From contig JBOEGW010000011.1 of NCBI GenBank assembly GCA_050633625.1, positions 310,001-374,000 of the forward strand: 64,000 bases of DNA, in the 5' to 3' direction. Positions 52,555 through 60,757 of this stretch are shown piece after piece (the first letter of the stretch is position 1; each line of letters starts with the position of its first letter). The notes beneath the pieces are model-generated. The model saw only the letters and a program-made list of their open reading frames with translations. It was not told the DNA's origin and ran no database searches. The position numbers were made by a program, and so were the translations under genes. Source of the DNA: JBOEGW01 sp050633625. GTDB taxonomy: Bacteria; Pseudomonadota; Alphaproteobacteria; Rhodobacterales; Rhodobacteraceae.

Positions 52555-53859
52555 ATGGGCAAAAAGGCAAAAATCAACAAGCTGAAGAAGAAGCTCGCCA
52601 AACTGAAAGGCGAGCTGACTGCAGCCAAGAGCCACACTCATGGCGTGGCGCCGCTTGCGCCAAAGGGCGGTTTTCCAGAGCTTCCAGTCATTGACGGTGT
52701 GCGTTTTTCGGCCGTTGAAGCCGGGGTGCGATATTCCGGTCGCCTTGATGTGATGCTAGCGGTTTGTGATCCGGGTACCGCGATTGCTGGCGTGTTTACC
52801 CGGTCGGCAACGCGCTCCTCTAATGTATTGGATTGTCAGGCGAAAATCGGCGCGCCCTCAGACGAAGGTGCGGCGATCATCGTCAATTCCGGCAATTCCA
52901 ACGCGTTTACTGGCCGAGCTGGCGATGGCTCGGTTAAGGCAATTTGCGAGGCGGTTGCGCAGTCTGTTGGCGTGTCTGAGGGCCGCGTGTTCACAAGCTC
53001 AACAGGTGTTATTGGTGAGCGTTTGCCCCATGATCGGATCACGTCAAAATTGGATGCGCTTAAGTCAGGGTTAGACGCCACAGGCATTGCGCGCGCGGCA
53101 AAAGCGATCATGACAACAGACACTTTTGCCAAAGGGTCATGTCGCGAAATCTCAATTGACGGAAAGCCGATCAAGATCGCTGGAATCGCCAAAGGATCCG
53201 GCATGATCGCACCCGACATGGCGACAATGCTGGTCTATATTTTTACGGATGCAAAAGTAGAGCAACACACGCTCCAAGGGATGCTTTCCAATCTCACGGA
53301 TCAGACATTCAACAACATTACCGTTGATAGCGACACCTCCACGTCCGACACGCTCTTGTTGGCGGCCACCGGGGCGTCTGGCGTGCATGTGAGCGACAAG
53401 ACGGACCCGTTTCGCAATGCGCTTCATGAGGTCATGCTTGATCTGGCGCATCAGGTGGTGCGCGATGGTGAAGGGGCGACAAAATTCGTAGAGGTCCGTG
53501 TTTCGGGCGCGCGCAATGATAAAGACGCGAGAACCCACGCCCTCTCAATTGCAAATTCGCCTCTCATCAAGACCGCTGTGGCTGGGGAAGATCCGAATTG
53601 GGGTCGCGTGGTCATGGCGATCGGGAAATCGGGTGCCGCCGCTGATCGTGACCTCATCACCATCAAGTTCGGTGATATCATGGTGGCGGAAAAAGGTTGG
53701 GTTTCAGAAGGCTACCGTGAAGAAGATGGCGCAGCCTACATGAAAAATGATGAACTCGTGATTGACGTGAGTCTCGGGCTTGGCGAGGGCGAGGCAACTG
53801 TTTGGACCTGTGATTTGACCCACGGGTATATCCAGATTAACGCGGATTATCGGTCGTGA
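52555..53859 (+). CDS. argJ: ArgJ, glutamate N-acetyltransferase/ornithine acetyltransferase
   Basis: A 434-residue self-cleaving enzyme of the cyclic arginine pathway. The autoproteolysis site is in KGSGMIAPDMATMLVY, before the nucleophilic threonine. INADYRS ends the protein. The N-terminus carries an unusual extra peptide of about 26 residues (GKKAKINKLKKKLAKLKG onward) with ten lysines in the first 25 and leucines at 10, 14, 17 and 21, likely an amphipathic helix. The start is supported by AAGGAAG at good spacing. mutT overlaps the stop. Confidence 0.93.
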   Translation: MGKKAKINKLKKKLAKLKGELTAAKSHTHGVAPLAPKGGFPELPVIDGVRFSAVEAGVRYSGRLDVMLAVCDPGTAIAGVFTRSATRSSNVLDCQAKIGAPSDEGAAIIVNSGNSNAFTGRAGDGSVKAICEAVAQSVGVSEGRVFTSSTGVIGERLPHDRITSKLDALKSGLDATGIARAAKAIMTTDTFAKGSCREISIDGKPIKIAGIAKGSGMIAPDMATMLVYIFTDAKVEQHTLQGMLSNLTDQTFNNITVDSDTSTSDTLLLAATGASGVHVSDKTDPFRNALHEVMLDLAHQVVRDGEGATKFVEVRVSGARNDKDARTHALSIANSPLIKTAVAGEDPNWGRVVMAIGKSGAAADRDLITIKFGDIMVAEKGWVSEGYREEDGAAYMKNDELVIDVSLGLGEGEATVWTCDLTHGYIQINADYRS

Positions 53860-54263
53860 GTGGTGTCAAAACCGTTCTCGTTTCTGCCGTTGCCCTGATT
53901 GATGCGGATGGGCGCGTGTTGCTCGCACAGCGCCCTGCTGGAAAATCAATGGCGGGACTATGGGAGTTTCCGGGTGGCAAGGTTGAACCCGGCGAAACCC
54001 CCGAAGCTGCCTTGGTGCGAGAGCTACATGAGGAGCTTGGCATCGACACTTGGTCCTCCTGTCTTGCACCGCTCACATTCGCATCCCACGGGTATGATGA
54101 CTTCCATCTTTTGATGCCTGTCTTTGCTTGCCGAAAATGGAATGGCACGCCAGAACCGCGCGAAGGTCAGGTGCTCAAATGGGTGCGTAAAGACCAACTT
54201 CGTGATTATCCGATGCCGCCCGCCGACGAGCCGCTTGTTGCCGTTTTGCGCGACTGGCTTTGA
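53856..54263 (+). CDS. mutT: MutT-type Nudix hydrolase
   Basis: A 135-residue Nudix enzyme. The box GGKVEPGETPEAALVRELHEELGI is complete, and LLAQRPAGKSMAGLWEFPGG precedes it, as in 8-oxo-dGTP diphosphatases. It starts with GTG overlapping the argJ stop (GTGA), so it is translated by coupling. Confidence 0.93.
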   Translation: MSGVKTVLVSAVALIDADGRVLLAQRPAGKSMAGLWEFPGGKVEPGETPEAALVRELHEELGIDTWSSCLAPLTFASHGYDDFHLLMPVFACRKWNGTPEPREGQVLKWVRKDQLRDYPMPPADEPLVAVLRDWL

Positions 54264-54367
54264 GGAGGACGCAACGCTAAACGCGCGTTTTTCACGTCGA
54301 CATGAAACTTTCTTACGTTTTGCCCGCTATTTGCGCACGATTGACTAAGGATTAGGCGCTAGAGGGG

Positions 54368-54395
54368 TTCACAGATCGTTTGATATCCCTATAAG
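54368..54395 (+). promoter_or_regulatory. Candidate promoter for the 43-residue gene
   Basis: TTCACA (54368-54373), a 16-bp spacer and TATAAG (54390-54395). A small hairpin AACGCT/AGCGTT (54404-54420) lies in the short leader. This gives the small gene its own transcription unit. Confidence 0.5.
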
Positions 54396-54442
54396 GTCTT
54401 CATAACGCTGGGAGAGCGTTGGGGGAATCTTGGAGAACTAAA

Positions 54443-54574
54443 ATGGTACGAACAATTGTCATGGGCAATTATGCCTCGGTTCAAGGTCTGGTCGTGCGTG
54501 AGCTAAGCGATGGACGTCTTGTTGTCAGTGTCGGATCGCGTGAGTTTGTTGGAAAGCCGGCTGTTGCCGCTTAA
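54443..54574 (+). CDS. Small protein of 43 residues, function unknown
   Basis: An ORF from the ATG at 54443 to TAA, preceded by TTGGAGA at ideal spacing, with a promoter before it and a strong terminator 25 bp after it. The peptide begins MVRTIVMGNYASVQGLVVRE and ends in VGKPAVAA; it alternates hydrophobic and polar residues and looks like two or three beta strands. A dedicated promoter, SD and terminator argue strongly for a real gene. No family recognised. Confidence 0.72.
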   Translation: MVRTIVMGNYASVQGLVVRELSDGRLVVSVGSREFVGKPAVAA

Positions 54575-54599
54575 ATAAACCAACCTTCGCAATGAAATA

Positions 54600-54626
54600 G
54601 GGCGACCCGTTCTGGGTCGCCCTTTT
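54600..54626 (+). terminator. Strong intrinsic terminator (bidirectional)
   Basis: GGGCGACCC (54600-54608) and GGGTCGCCC (54614-54622) form a perfect 9-bp stem with a five-base loop, followed by TTTTCGTTT. It ends the small gene and, read on the other strand, lies just beyond infB. Confidence 0.88.
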
Positions 54627-54645
54627 CGTTTGGTCTTTTGATGTA

Positions 54646-57135
54646 TCAGTCGAGGTTGCGTTCGACTTCTTCGCGCTCGAAAATCTCGATGACGTCATCC
54701 GCGCGGATGTCTTCGTAGTTCTCGAATGCCATCCCGCATTCTTGGCCGGACTGCACTTCGGCAACCTCGTCCTTGAACCGTTTGAGCGTCTTGAGCGTTC
54801 CTTCGTGGATCACCACATTGTCACGCAGCAAGCGCACACCCGCGGAACGGCGCGCAACGCCTTCGGTGACAATACAGCCCGCAACTTTGCCGACATTGGA
54901 CACTTTGAAGACTTCTTTGATCGACGCATAGCCGATGAAATTTTCGCGGACTTCCGCAGAGAGCAACCCGGAGGCCGCCGCCTTTACATCGTCAACGAGG
55001 TCGTAAATCACGGAATAATAACGGATTTCGACGCCCTTTTGGTTCGCTGAGGTGCGCGCAGAGGCGTTTGCCCGTACGTTAAACCCGATCACAGGCGCGC
55101 CAGACGCCTCGGCCAAGCCGATGTCTGACTCAGTGATCGCGCCAACCCCAAAGTGCAAAACGCGCACGCGGACTTCATCGTTCCCGATTTTCTCCATCGC
55201 CTGCACAATTGCCTCTGCGGAGCCTTGCACATCTGCCTTCACCAAAATTGGCAGCTCAGCGACATTCTTGTCTTCTTTCGCTTTCGCCATCATTTGCTCA
55301 AGCGTTGTCGCAGCACCGATTGCAGCACGTTTTTCTTTTGCGGCATGGGCGCGATATTCCGCGATTTCGCGGGCTTGGGCTTCGGTATCCACAACATTGA
55401 GAACGTCCCCGGCCTCTGGCGTTCCGTTCAAACCAAGCACCTCAACCGGCACCGAAGGCCCGGCTTGAGACACGCGCTCGCTGCGATCGTTCTCCATCGC
55501 GCGAACCTTGCCCCATTGCTCGCCCACGACGAAAATATCGCCTTGTTTGAGTGTCCCGGTTTGCACAAGAACCGTGGCGACTGGCCCGCGACCCACATCG
55601 AGTTTCGCCTCGATGACCGCGCCCTGTGCGGCACGATCTGGATTGGCCTTCAGCTCAAGAATTTCCGATTGCAGGGCAATCGCTTCAAGCAAAGCGTCGA
55701 GGCCCTGACCCGTGTGAGCCGATACTTCAACATCCTGAACTTCACCCGACATAGCTTCCACGATCACTTCATGTTGAAGCAACTCGGTCCGCACTTTCAT
55801 GGGGTCCGCTTCGGGTTTGTCGCATTTGTTGATGGCAACGATCATGGGCACTTCGGCAGCCTTGGCGTGGTTAATCGCCTCGATCGTTTGTGGCATGACG
55901 CTGTCGTCAGCTGCGACCACAAGAACAACAATATCCGTCACCTGAGCACCGCGCGCTCGCATCGACGTAAACGCCGCGTGGCCCGGGGTATCAAGGAAGC
56001 TGAGCGTTGTTCCGCTGTCGGTCGTAACTTGGTAGGCACCGATGTGTTGCGTGATCCCACCGGCTTCACCAGCTGTCACTTTTGCGTTGCGGATTGCATC
56101 AAGCAGGGATGTTTTCCCGTGATCGACGTGACCCATAATGGTGATGACCGGTGGACGCGGTTGCAGATCACCCTCGTCGTCTTCCACATGGGTGATCACG
56201 TCTTCCACATCAGCATCGGAAACACGCACCATCTTGTGGCCGAATTCCTCAACGATCAATTCCGCTGTATCCTGATCAATCGCTTGGTTCTGCGTGACCA
56301 TCATGCCCATTTGCATGAGGGCCTTCACAACATCCGCGACCCGCTCAGCCATCCGGTTTGCAAGCTCTTGCACCACGATATTTTCGGGCACCTGAACGTC
56401 GCGTACAACCTTTTCGCGCGGCTCGGCGTTGCCCATCGCTTTTTGGCGCATGCGCTCTTGCTTGCGCTTCATTGAGGCCATCGAGCGATGCCGCCCGCCT
56501 TCGCCACCTGTGAGCGCTTGGTTGACGGTCAGCTTGCCGCTACGGCGCCCAGCATCGGCTTTGTTTTTGTTTTTGTTGCGATCTTCCTCAGCCGGGCGGG
56601 CTGCGGTTTGCGTCTTGCGAGGTGCCGTTTTGGCGCCGCGCGCTTCTGCCGCTTGGGCTGCCGCAGGATCGTCAACAGGAGCTGCTTTCGCCTTGGATTT
56701 CGCTTCCGCAGCTTCCCGAATTTTGCGTTCGTCGTCTTCCGCCTTCTTCTTGGCGGCGTCAGCACGTTCTTTTTCTTCGCGTTCTTTTTCTTCGGCGTCA
56801 CGGCGGCGCTTTTCGCGCTCGACTTCGCGGGCCTTTTCTTCTTCTTCCCGTTTGCGGGCTTCGTCGGCCTCATTGGCCTTTGCCGCCGCAAGCGCCTTCA
56901 TCCGGCGTTCTAGCTCGGCATCCGTGATCCCGGCCGGACGTTTGGATGGATCTCCGCCCACCGCGCCTTTCCCGCCACCAGTCATCCCGGCACCGGGTTT
57001 CGGCACGACAACGCGTTTGCGTTTCGTTTCCACGACCACGTTCTTCGTGCGACCGTGAGAGAAGCTCTGCTTCACGTTCCCCGCACGGGGACCGCCACGC
57101 AAGCCAAGGGGTTTTTTGCCGTCGTTGTCGCTCAT
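54646..57135 (-). CDS. infB: Translation initiation factor IF-2
   Basis: An 829-residue GTPase that places fMet-tRNA on the 30S subunit. A long, charged N-terminal region (residues 1 to about 230, KREEEEKAREVEREKRRRDA type) precedes the IF2_N segment and the G domain with ITIMGHVDHGKTSLLDAIRN, DTPGHAAFTSMRARGAQ and NKCDKPEADP, then domains II to IV. It is last in rimP-nusA-ylxR-infB; its ATG overlaps the ylxR stop. Confidence 0.97.
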   Translation of the reverse strand: MSDNDGKKPLGLRGGPRAGNVKQSFSHGRTKNVVVETKRKRVVVPKPGAGMTGGGKGAVGGDPSKRPAGITDAELERRMKALAAAKANEADEARKREEEEKAREVEREKRRRDAEEKEREEKERADAAKKKAEDDERKIREAAEAKSKAKAAPVDDPAAAQAAEARGAKTAPRKTQTAARPAEEDRNKNKNKADAGRRSGKLTVNQALTGGEGGRHRSMASMKRKQERMRQKAMGNAEPREKVVRDVQVPENIVVQELANRMAERVADVVKALMQMGMMVTQNQAIDQDTAELIVEEFGHKMVRVSDADVEDVITHVEDDEGDLQPRPPVITIMGHVDHGKTSLLDAIRNAKVTAGEAGGITQHIGAYQVTTDSGTTLSFLDTPGHAAFTSMRARGAQVTDIVVLVVAADDSVMPQTIEAINHAKAAEVPMIVAINKCDKPEADPMKVRTELLQHEVIVEAMSGEVQDVEVSAHTGQGLDALLEAIALQSEILELKANPDRAAQGAVIEAKLDVGRGPVATVLVQTGTLKQGDIFVVGEQWGKVRAMENDRSERVSQAGPSVPVEVLGLNGTPEAGDVLNVVDTEAQAREIAEYRAHAAKEKRAAIGAATTLEQMMAKAKEDKNVAELPILVKADVQGSAEAIVQAMEKIGNDEVRVRVLHFGVGAITESDIGLAEASGAPVIGFNVRANASARTSANQKGVEIRYYSVIYDLVDDVKAAASGLLSAEVRENFIGYASIKEVFKVSNVGKVAGCIVTEGVARRSAGVRLLRDNVVIHEGTLKTLKRFKDEVAEVQSGQECGMAFENYEDIRADDVIEIFEREEVERNLD

Positions 57136-57764
57136 CTGGTTTTCGTACCTTCCCGGCGGGCGTTCCCACCGTCTATCTCGCGCAATCCTGATAGTTTCAG
57201 GGCTTCCTCTACTATACGTTCAGTGAGTCCGCCACCCGAGAGCGCGCAATGTATCACATTTTCCCGTCCGAAAGCCAAACCCAATTCATTTGCTGTCAAA
57301 CAGCCGATAAATCCATTGGGTTCGTCCGGCGGACGTAATTTCGTTTTGCCGCGCGTTGATCCGTCCGATGACTGGATCAATACACGGGCTGAGTCGCTCA
57401 TCAGCCACCCTTTAACTTTTTCGAAACCCGCAATGGCTTTGCCGGCCTTGCGTGCAAGAGAGATAAGATCAACAACACGATCCGCAAGCCCTTGCTCAAC
57501 TGTTTCGAGCAAATCGTCAGGTACAGTGACCTGCTGTTTTGCCGCCCGCGCAAAGGCGCCCTTTTTGCGCGCCATTGCGAAAGCGTCCGGCGTTGCCGAC
57601 ACCCACATGCCACGGCCGGGAAGCTTTTCAAGCAAATCCGCAACCACAACCCCGTCAGGGCTAACCGCAAAACGGATCAAACCATTGCGCGGTTCAGCCT
57701 CGCCGGTGGCGATGCAACGACGCTCAGCAGCGTCTTGGGTTTTGGGTCGACCCCCGCGCGTCAT
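57132..57764 (-). CDS. ylxR: YlxR (DUF448) RNA-binding protein fused to an L7Ae-like domain
   Basis: A 210-residue protein. Residues 12-85 are YlxR (RRCIATGEAEPRNGLIRFAV, LPGRGMWVSATPDAF). From about 95 an L7Ae/L30e-like fold follows (VVDLISLARKAGKAIAGFEK, GWLMSDSARVLIQSSDGS). This two-domain form is usual in alphaproteobacteria. The role in RNA binding or transcription is not well defined. It lies between nusA and infB in their operon. Confidence 0.9.
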   Translation of the reverse strand: MTRGGRPKTQDAAERRCIATGEAEPRNGLIRFAVSPDGVVVADLLEKLPGRGMWVSATPDAFAMARKKGAFARAAKQQVTVPDDLLETVEQGLADRVVDLISLARKAGKAIAGFEKVKGWLMSDSARVLIQSSDGSTRGKTKLRPPDEPNGFIGCLTANELGLAFGRENVIHCALSGGGLTERIVEEALKLSGLREIDGGNARREGTKTR

Positions 57765-57785
57765 GCGCAGTCCCGAGGCCTGAGA

Positions 57786-59408
57786 TCAGGCCCCGGCCTC
57801 CTCGGTTGCATCTTCGGAAACGGCGCCTTGTTCTTCCTCATTTTCCAAATCCGCAGGATCAACCCAGCCCAGCTGGATTCGCGCGGTCATGACCATGTTT
57901 TGCGCTTCTTCGAGATCCACGTCGAACTTCTCAAGAACGCCATCATCCTTGACGCGCTCACCGTCGACAGTGGTCCAGCCGCCAGCCAATTCCCAATCCG
58001 CGCATGTTGCGAAATCTTCGAGCGTCAAAACGCCGTCTTCCGCCAAGGCTTCGATCATTTGTGGTGTCAGGCCCTCAAAGCCAACCAGGCTGTCTTGCAC
58101 GCCCAGCTCGCGCGCATGTTCCATCGCCTTGCGGTTTTGCGCTTCGAGGTAGTCACGGGCGCGCGCCTGCAACTCTTCTGCTGTTGCTGCGTCCACACCG
58201 TCAATGTTCACAAGTTCATCGACTTCCACATAGGCGACTTCTTCGAGGTTTGTGAAGCCTTCAGACACCAACAGCTGCGCGAAGAATTCATCAAGATCCA
58301 GCGTGTCCATAAACAGCTGAGTGCGCACAGCGAACTCGGCTTGGCGGCGCGCGCTTTCTTCTTCTTCGGTCAAGATGTCGATATCAAGCGCTGTCAGTTG
58401 CGATGCAAGGCGCACGTTTTGCCCGCGGCGGCCAATCGCGAGCGAAAGCTGCTCATCGGGCACCACAACTTCAATCTTCCCAGCGTCCTCATCAAGAACA
58501 ACCTTGGACACTTCGGCTGGCTGGAGTGCGTTCACAAGGAAGGTCGGCACATCTTCGTTCCAAGGGATAATGTCGATTTTCTCGCCCTGAAGCTCGTTTA
58601 CAACCGCCTGAACGCGCGATCCGCGCATCCCGACGCAGGCGCCAACCGGATCAATCGACCCATCGTGGGAGAGAACAGCAATCTTGGCACGCGAACCGGG
58701 GTCACGCGCGACAGCTTTGATGTCGATAATGCCGTCATAAATCTCAGGCACTTCCATTTTGAACAGCTCAGCCATGAATTCCGGCGCAGTGCGCGACAGG
58801 AAAATCTGTGGCCCACGTACTTCGCGGCGCACATCTTTCACGTAGCAACGCACCCGGTCATTCGGGCGATAGCTCTCGCGGCCGATTTTCTCGTTGCGGC
58901 GCAGGATCGCTTCGCCAGCGCCTACATCTACGATCACATTGCCGTATTCTTCGCGCTTCACCACACCGTTGATGATGGTGCCTGCACGGTCTTTGAATTC
59001 TTCGTACTGACGATCACGTTCAGCTTCGCGCACCTTTTGCAAGATAACCTGCTTGGCGGATTGCGCGGCGATGCGGCCCATCTCGACTGGCGGCACCTCG
59101 TCCACGATTGTTTGGCCAACTACAGGCTCATCCAAATACTGTTTCGCCTGAGCAACTGTCAGCTCGGCTTGGTAGTTTTCCAGCTCTTCGTCTTCGACCA
59201 CCGTCCGCACGCGCGTGAATGTTGCGCGGCCTGTCTTGCGATCAATCGACACGCGAATGTCCATTTCAGCGCCGTAACGCGATTTTGCCGCCCGCGCGAG
59301 GCTCTCTTCCATGGCCTCAATCACAAGACCCGGTTCAATCATCTTTTCGCGCGCCACCGCTTCCGCAGTTTGGAGCAGCTCAAGTTGGTTTGCTGAGGTA
59401 ATAGCCAT
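57786..59408 (-). CDS. nusA: NusA, transcription elongation/termination factor
   Basis: A 540-residue protein from the ATG at 59408 after AGGAGG. The N-terminal RNA-polymerase domain starts MAITSANQLELLQTAEAVAR; S1 and two KH domains follow (VGACVGMRGSRVQAVVNELQ, LAIGRRGQNVRLASQLTALD). Acidic C-terminal repeats and a short tail end it. NusA promotes pausing and hairpin-dependent termination, which matters because an intrinsic terminator stands in this operon's own leader (60027-60049). Confidence 0.96.
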   Translation of the reverse strand: MAITSANQLELLQTAEAVAREKMIEPGLVIEAMEESLARAAKSRYGAEMDIRVSIDRKTGRATFTRVRTVVEDEELENYQAELTVAQAKQYLDEPVVGQTIVDEVPPVEMGRIAAQSAKQVILQKVREAERDRQYEEFKDRAGTIINGVVKREEYGNVIVDVGAGEAILRRNEKIGRESYRPNDRVRCYVKDVRREVRGPQIFLSRTAPEFMAELFKMEVPEIYDGIIDIKAVARDPGSRAKIAVLSHDGSIDPVGACVGMRGSRVQAVVNELQGEKIDIIPWNEDVPTFLVNALQPAEVSKVVLDEDAGKIEVVVPDEQLSLAIGRRGQNVRLASQLTALDIDILTEEEESARRQAEFAVRTQLFMDTLDLDEFFAQLLVSEGFTNLEEVAYVEVDELVNIDGVDAATAEELQARARDYLEAQNRKAMEHARELGVQDSLVGFEGLTPQMIEALAEDGVLTLEDFATCADWELAGGWTTVDGERVKDDGVLEKFDVDLEEAQNMVMTARIQLGWVDPADLENEEEQGAVSEDATEEAGA

Positions 59409-59409
59409 G

Positions 59410-59994
59410 TCAGTCCTCCTCGGAACCTTCATCAGTTACAATGTCGTCGTATTTCGTTTCGTCGATAATGCCCGCGGCTTTGCGCTGTTTGAGCATTTCG
59501 GCAATGAGTTCGTCGGTCAAAACCAGCTTCGCCTCGGACAACAGGTCGAATGTCAGCCCGATGATCACTGGTTTGCCGTGGTCTTCGATTTCGATCAAGA
59601 CCTCACCACCTTCGGTGCCCTGCAAAACGCCCTTGAACCGTTTGCGGCCATCAATCAGCTCGCTTGTCTCGATTTTCGCGATATAGCCGTCCCAAGTGTC
59701 GAAGTCTTTGAGCCGTGTCAGCGGGCGGTCAATTCCGGGCGACGACACTTCGAGGGTGTAGTTCTCGGTGATCGGATCCTCAACATCGAGCGTTGCGCCC
59801 AGCGCTGTGTTCACCTTCGCAAGATCATCAACCTCAATCCCGCCTTCCAGCTTTTCCACCATGATTTGTAGCGTTGGGGATTGGCCACTCATGAGGCGCA
59901 ATCGCACAAGCTCATACCCCATATCCTCCACAACAGGACGGACAATATCGGCAAGCTTGCGATCAAGTGCGGCTTTGGCAACTAGGTCAGACAA
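59410..59994 (-). CDS. rimP: RimP, 30S ribosome maturation factor
   Basis: 194 residues from a TTG at 59994 (LSDLVAKAALDRKLADIVRP). I prefer this to the frame from 60087 because AAGAGG sits seven bases before it and the longer version would read through a terminator hairpin. GYELVRLRLMSGQSPTLQIM and NYTLEVSSPGIDRPLTRLKD are family signatures. RimP aids 16S processing and S12 binding. The stop is adjacent to the nusA start. Confidence 0.92.
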   Translation of the reverse strand: MSDLVAKAALDRKLADIVRPVVEDMGYELVRLRLMSGQSPTLQIMVEKLEGGIEVDDLAKVNTALGATLDVEDPITENYTLEVSSPGIDRPLTRLKDFDTWDGYIAKIETSELIDGRKRFKGVLQGTEGGEVLIEIEDHGKPVIIGLTFDLLSEAKLVLTDELIAEMLKQRKAAGIIDETKYDDIVTDEGSEED

Positions 59995-60026
59995 TCGAGG
60001 GCCTCTTACGTTCAAAAAACGGACAC

Positions 60027-60049
60027 AAAAAAACGGGCCAGCGGCCCGT
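60027..60049 (-). terminator. Intrinsic terminator in the rimP-nusA-infB leader (attenuator)
   Basis: On the minus strand ACGGGCC, GCT loop, GGCCCGT, then seven T. It stands only 33 nt before the rimP start codon and downstream of the promoter at 60131-60103, so operon transcripts must pass it. A second stem upstream (60064-60072 with 60080-60088, eight pairs, one mismatch) may take part in switching. Confidence 0.72.
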
Positions 60050-60102
60050 CGTATGTTCCGGTGGGTGATGGGTTTGGACCCCAGCACCGCGCTGTTGAGG
60101 TC

Positions 60103-60131
60103 GATATAGGCGGGATTGGGTGAGTCTGCAA
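60103..60131 (-). promoter_or_regulatory. Candidate promoter of the rimP-nusA-ylxR-infB operon
   Basis: On the minus strand TTGCAG (60131-60126), a 17-bp spacer and TATATC (60108-60103). A start near 60096 gives a leader of about 100 nt. The same layout is seen before dnaK. Confidence 0.5.
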
Positions 60132-60142
60132 GGGAAATGCTC

Positions 60143-60757
60143 TTACGCCAGTTTGCGTGTGATCAAGAACACTGTGGACTTACTTGAAAATTGTGGGTCT
60201 TCCACGATTTCCATACCGGCATTGCCCATCCAGTGCCGCACCTGTGTGGGCTTTAAGAATGCGATTTCCGGCACCTTTCCAACGGCCTTCAGCGGTGCGA
60301 GGAGCGCCTTGAGAAACCAGAGATGTGCAATAGTGCCTGTACTGCTCACGAAAATTCCGCCCGGTCTCAAGCTGGCGGCGACCTTGGCGATTGTCGCCTC
60401 AGGGTTGGGCACGAGATGCACCACATTCATCGCAACAATCATGTCTATGCTTGAAGGTGCGAGATCAATCGCGTCAAAATCCCCTGGCACCATCTCCATG
60501 TTAGATGGGACATCGCCTTCTTTTCGGCCAATGCGGATCATTTCGGGCGAAATATCCATTGCCGTGTATTGGCCTACTGATGGTGCAAGTCGGCGTGCTG
60601 TATTGCCGGACCCGCAGCCAAACTCAAGCACACGCATGTCATTACGCAAGTAGGGTTTGATCAGTGCGAGTTTGGCTTCATAGGTGTCCACATCTTTGAT
60701 GGGACTCAAGATATATCTCTTGGCCTGCCTATCCCAAAATTTTGCCTGATCTCTCAC
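60143..60757 (-). CDS. Class I SAM-dependent methyltransferase
   Basis: 204 residues from a GTG at 60757 that overlaps the prolyl aminopeptidase stop (GTGA). DMRVLEFGCGSGNTARRLAP is the SAM loop; YTAMDISPEMIRIGRKEG and FDAIDLAPSSIDMIVAMNVV follow. A C-terminal helix (AHLWFLKALLAPLKAVGKVP) could be membrane-facing. Substrate unknown. The open frame runs further upstream into the aminopeptidase gene but those residues are not methyltransferase. Confidence 0.87.
   Translation of the reverse strand: MRDQAKFWDRQAKRYILSPIKDVDTYEAKLALIKPYLRNDMRVLEFGCGSGNTARRLAPSVGQYTAMDISPEMIRIGRKEGDVPSNMEMVPGDFDAIDLAPSSIDMIVAMNVVHLVPNPEATIAKVAASLRPGGIFVSSTGTIAHLWFLKALLAPLKAVGKVPEIAFLKPTQVRHWMGNAGMEIVEDPQFSSKSTVFLITRKLA

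Noticed and set aside
57492..59396. Open frame of 634 codons opposite nusA and ylxR
   Set aside because: Antisense shadow; histidine- and phenylalanine-rich composition with no recognisable domain.
60051..60142. Possible tRNA upstream of rimP, as in the E. coli metY-rimP operon
   Set aside because: No acceptor, anticodon or T-arm pattern could be folded on either strand; the segment is better explained as promoter plus leader stem.
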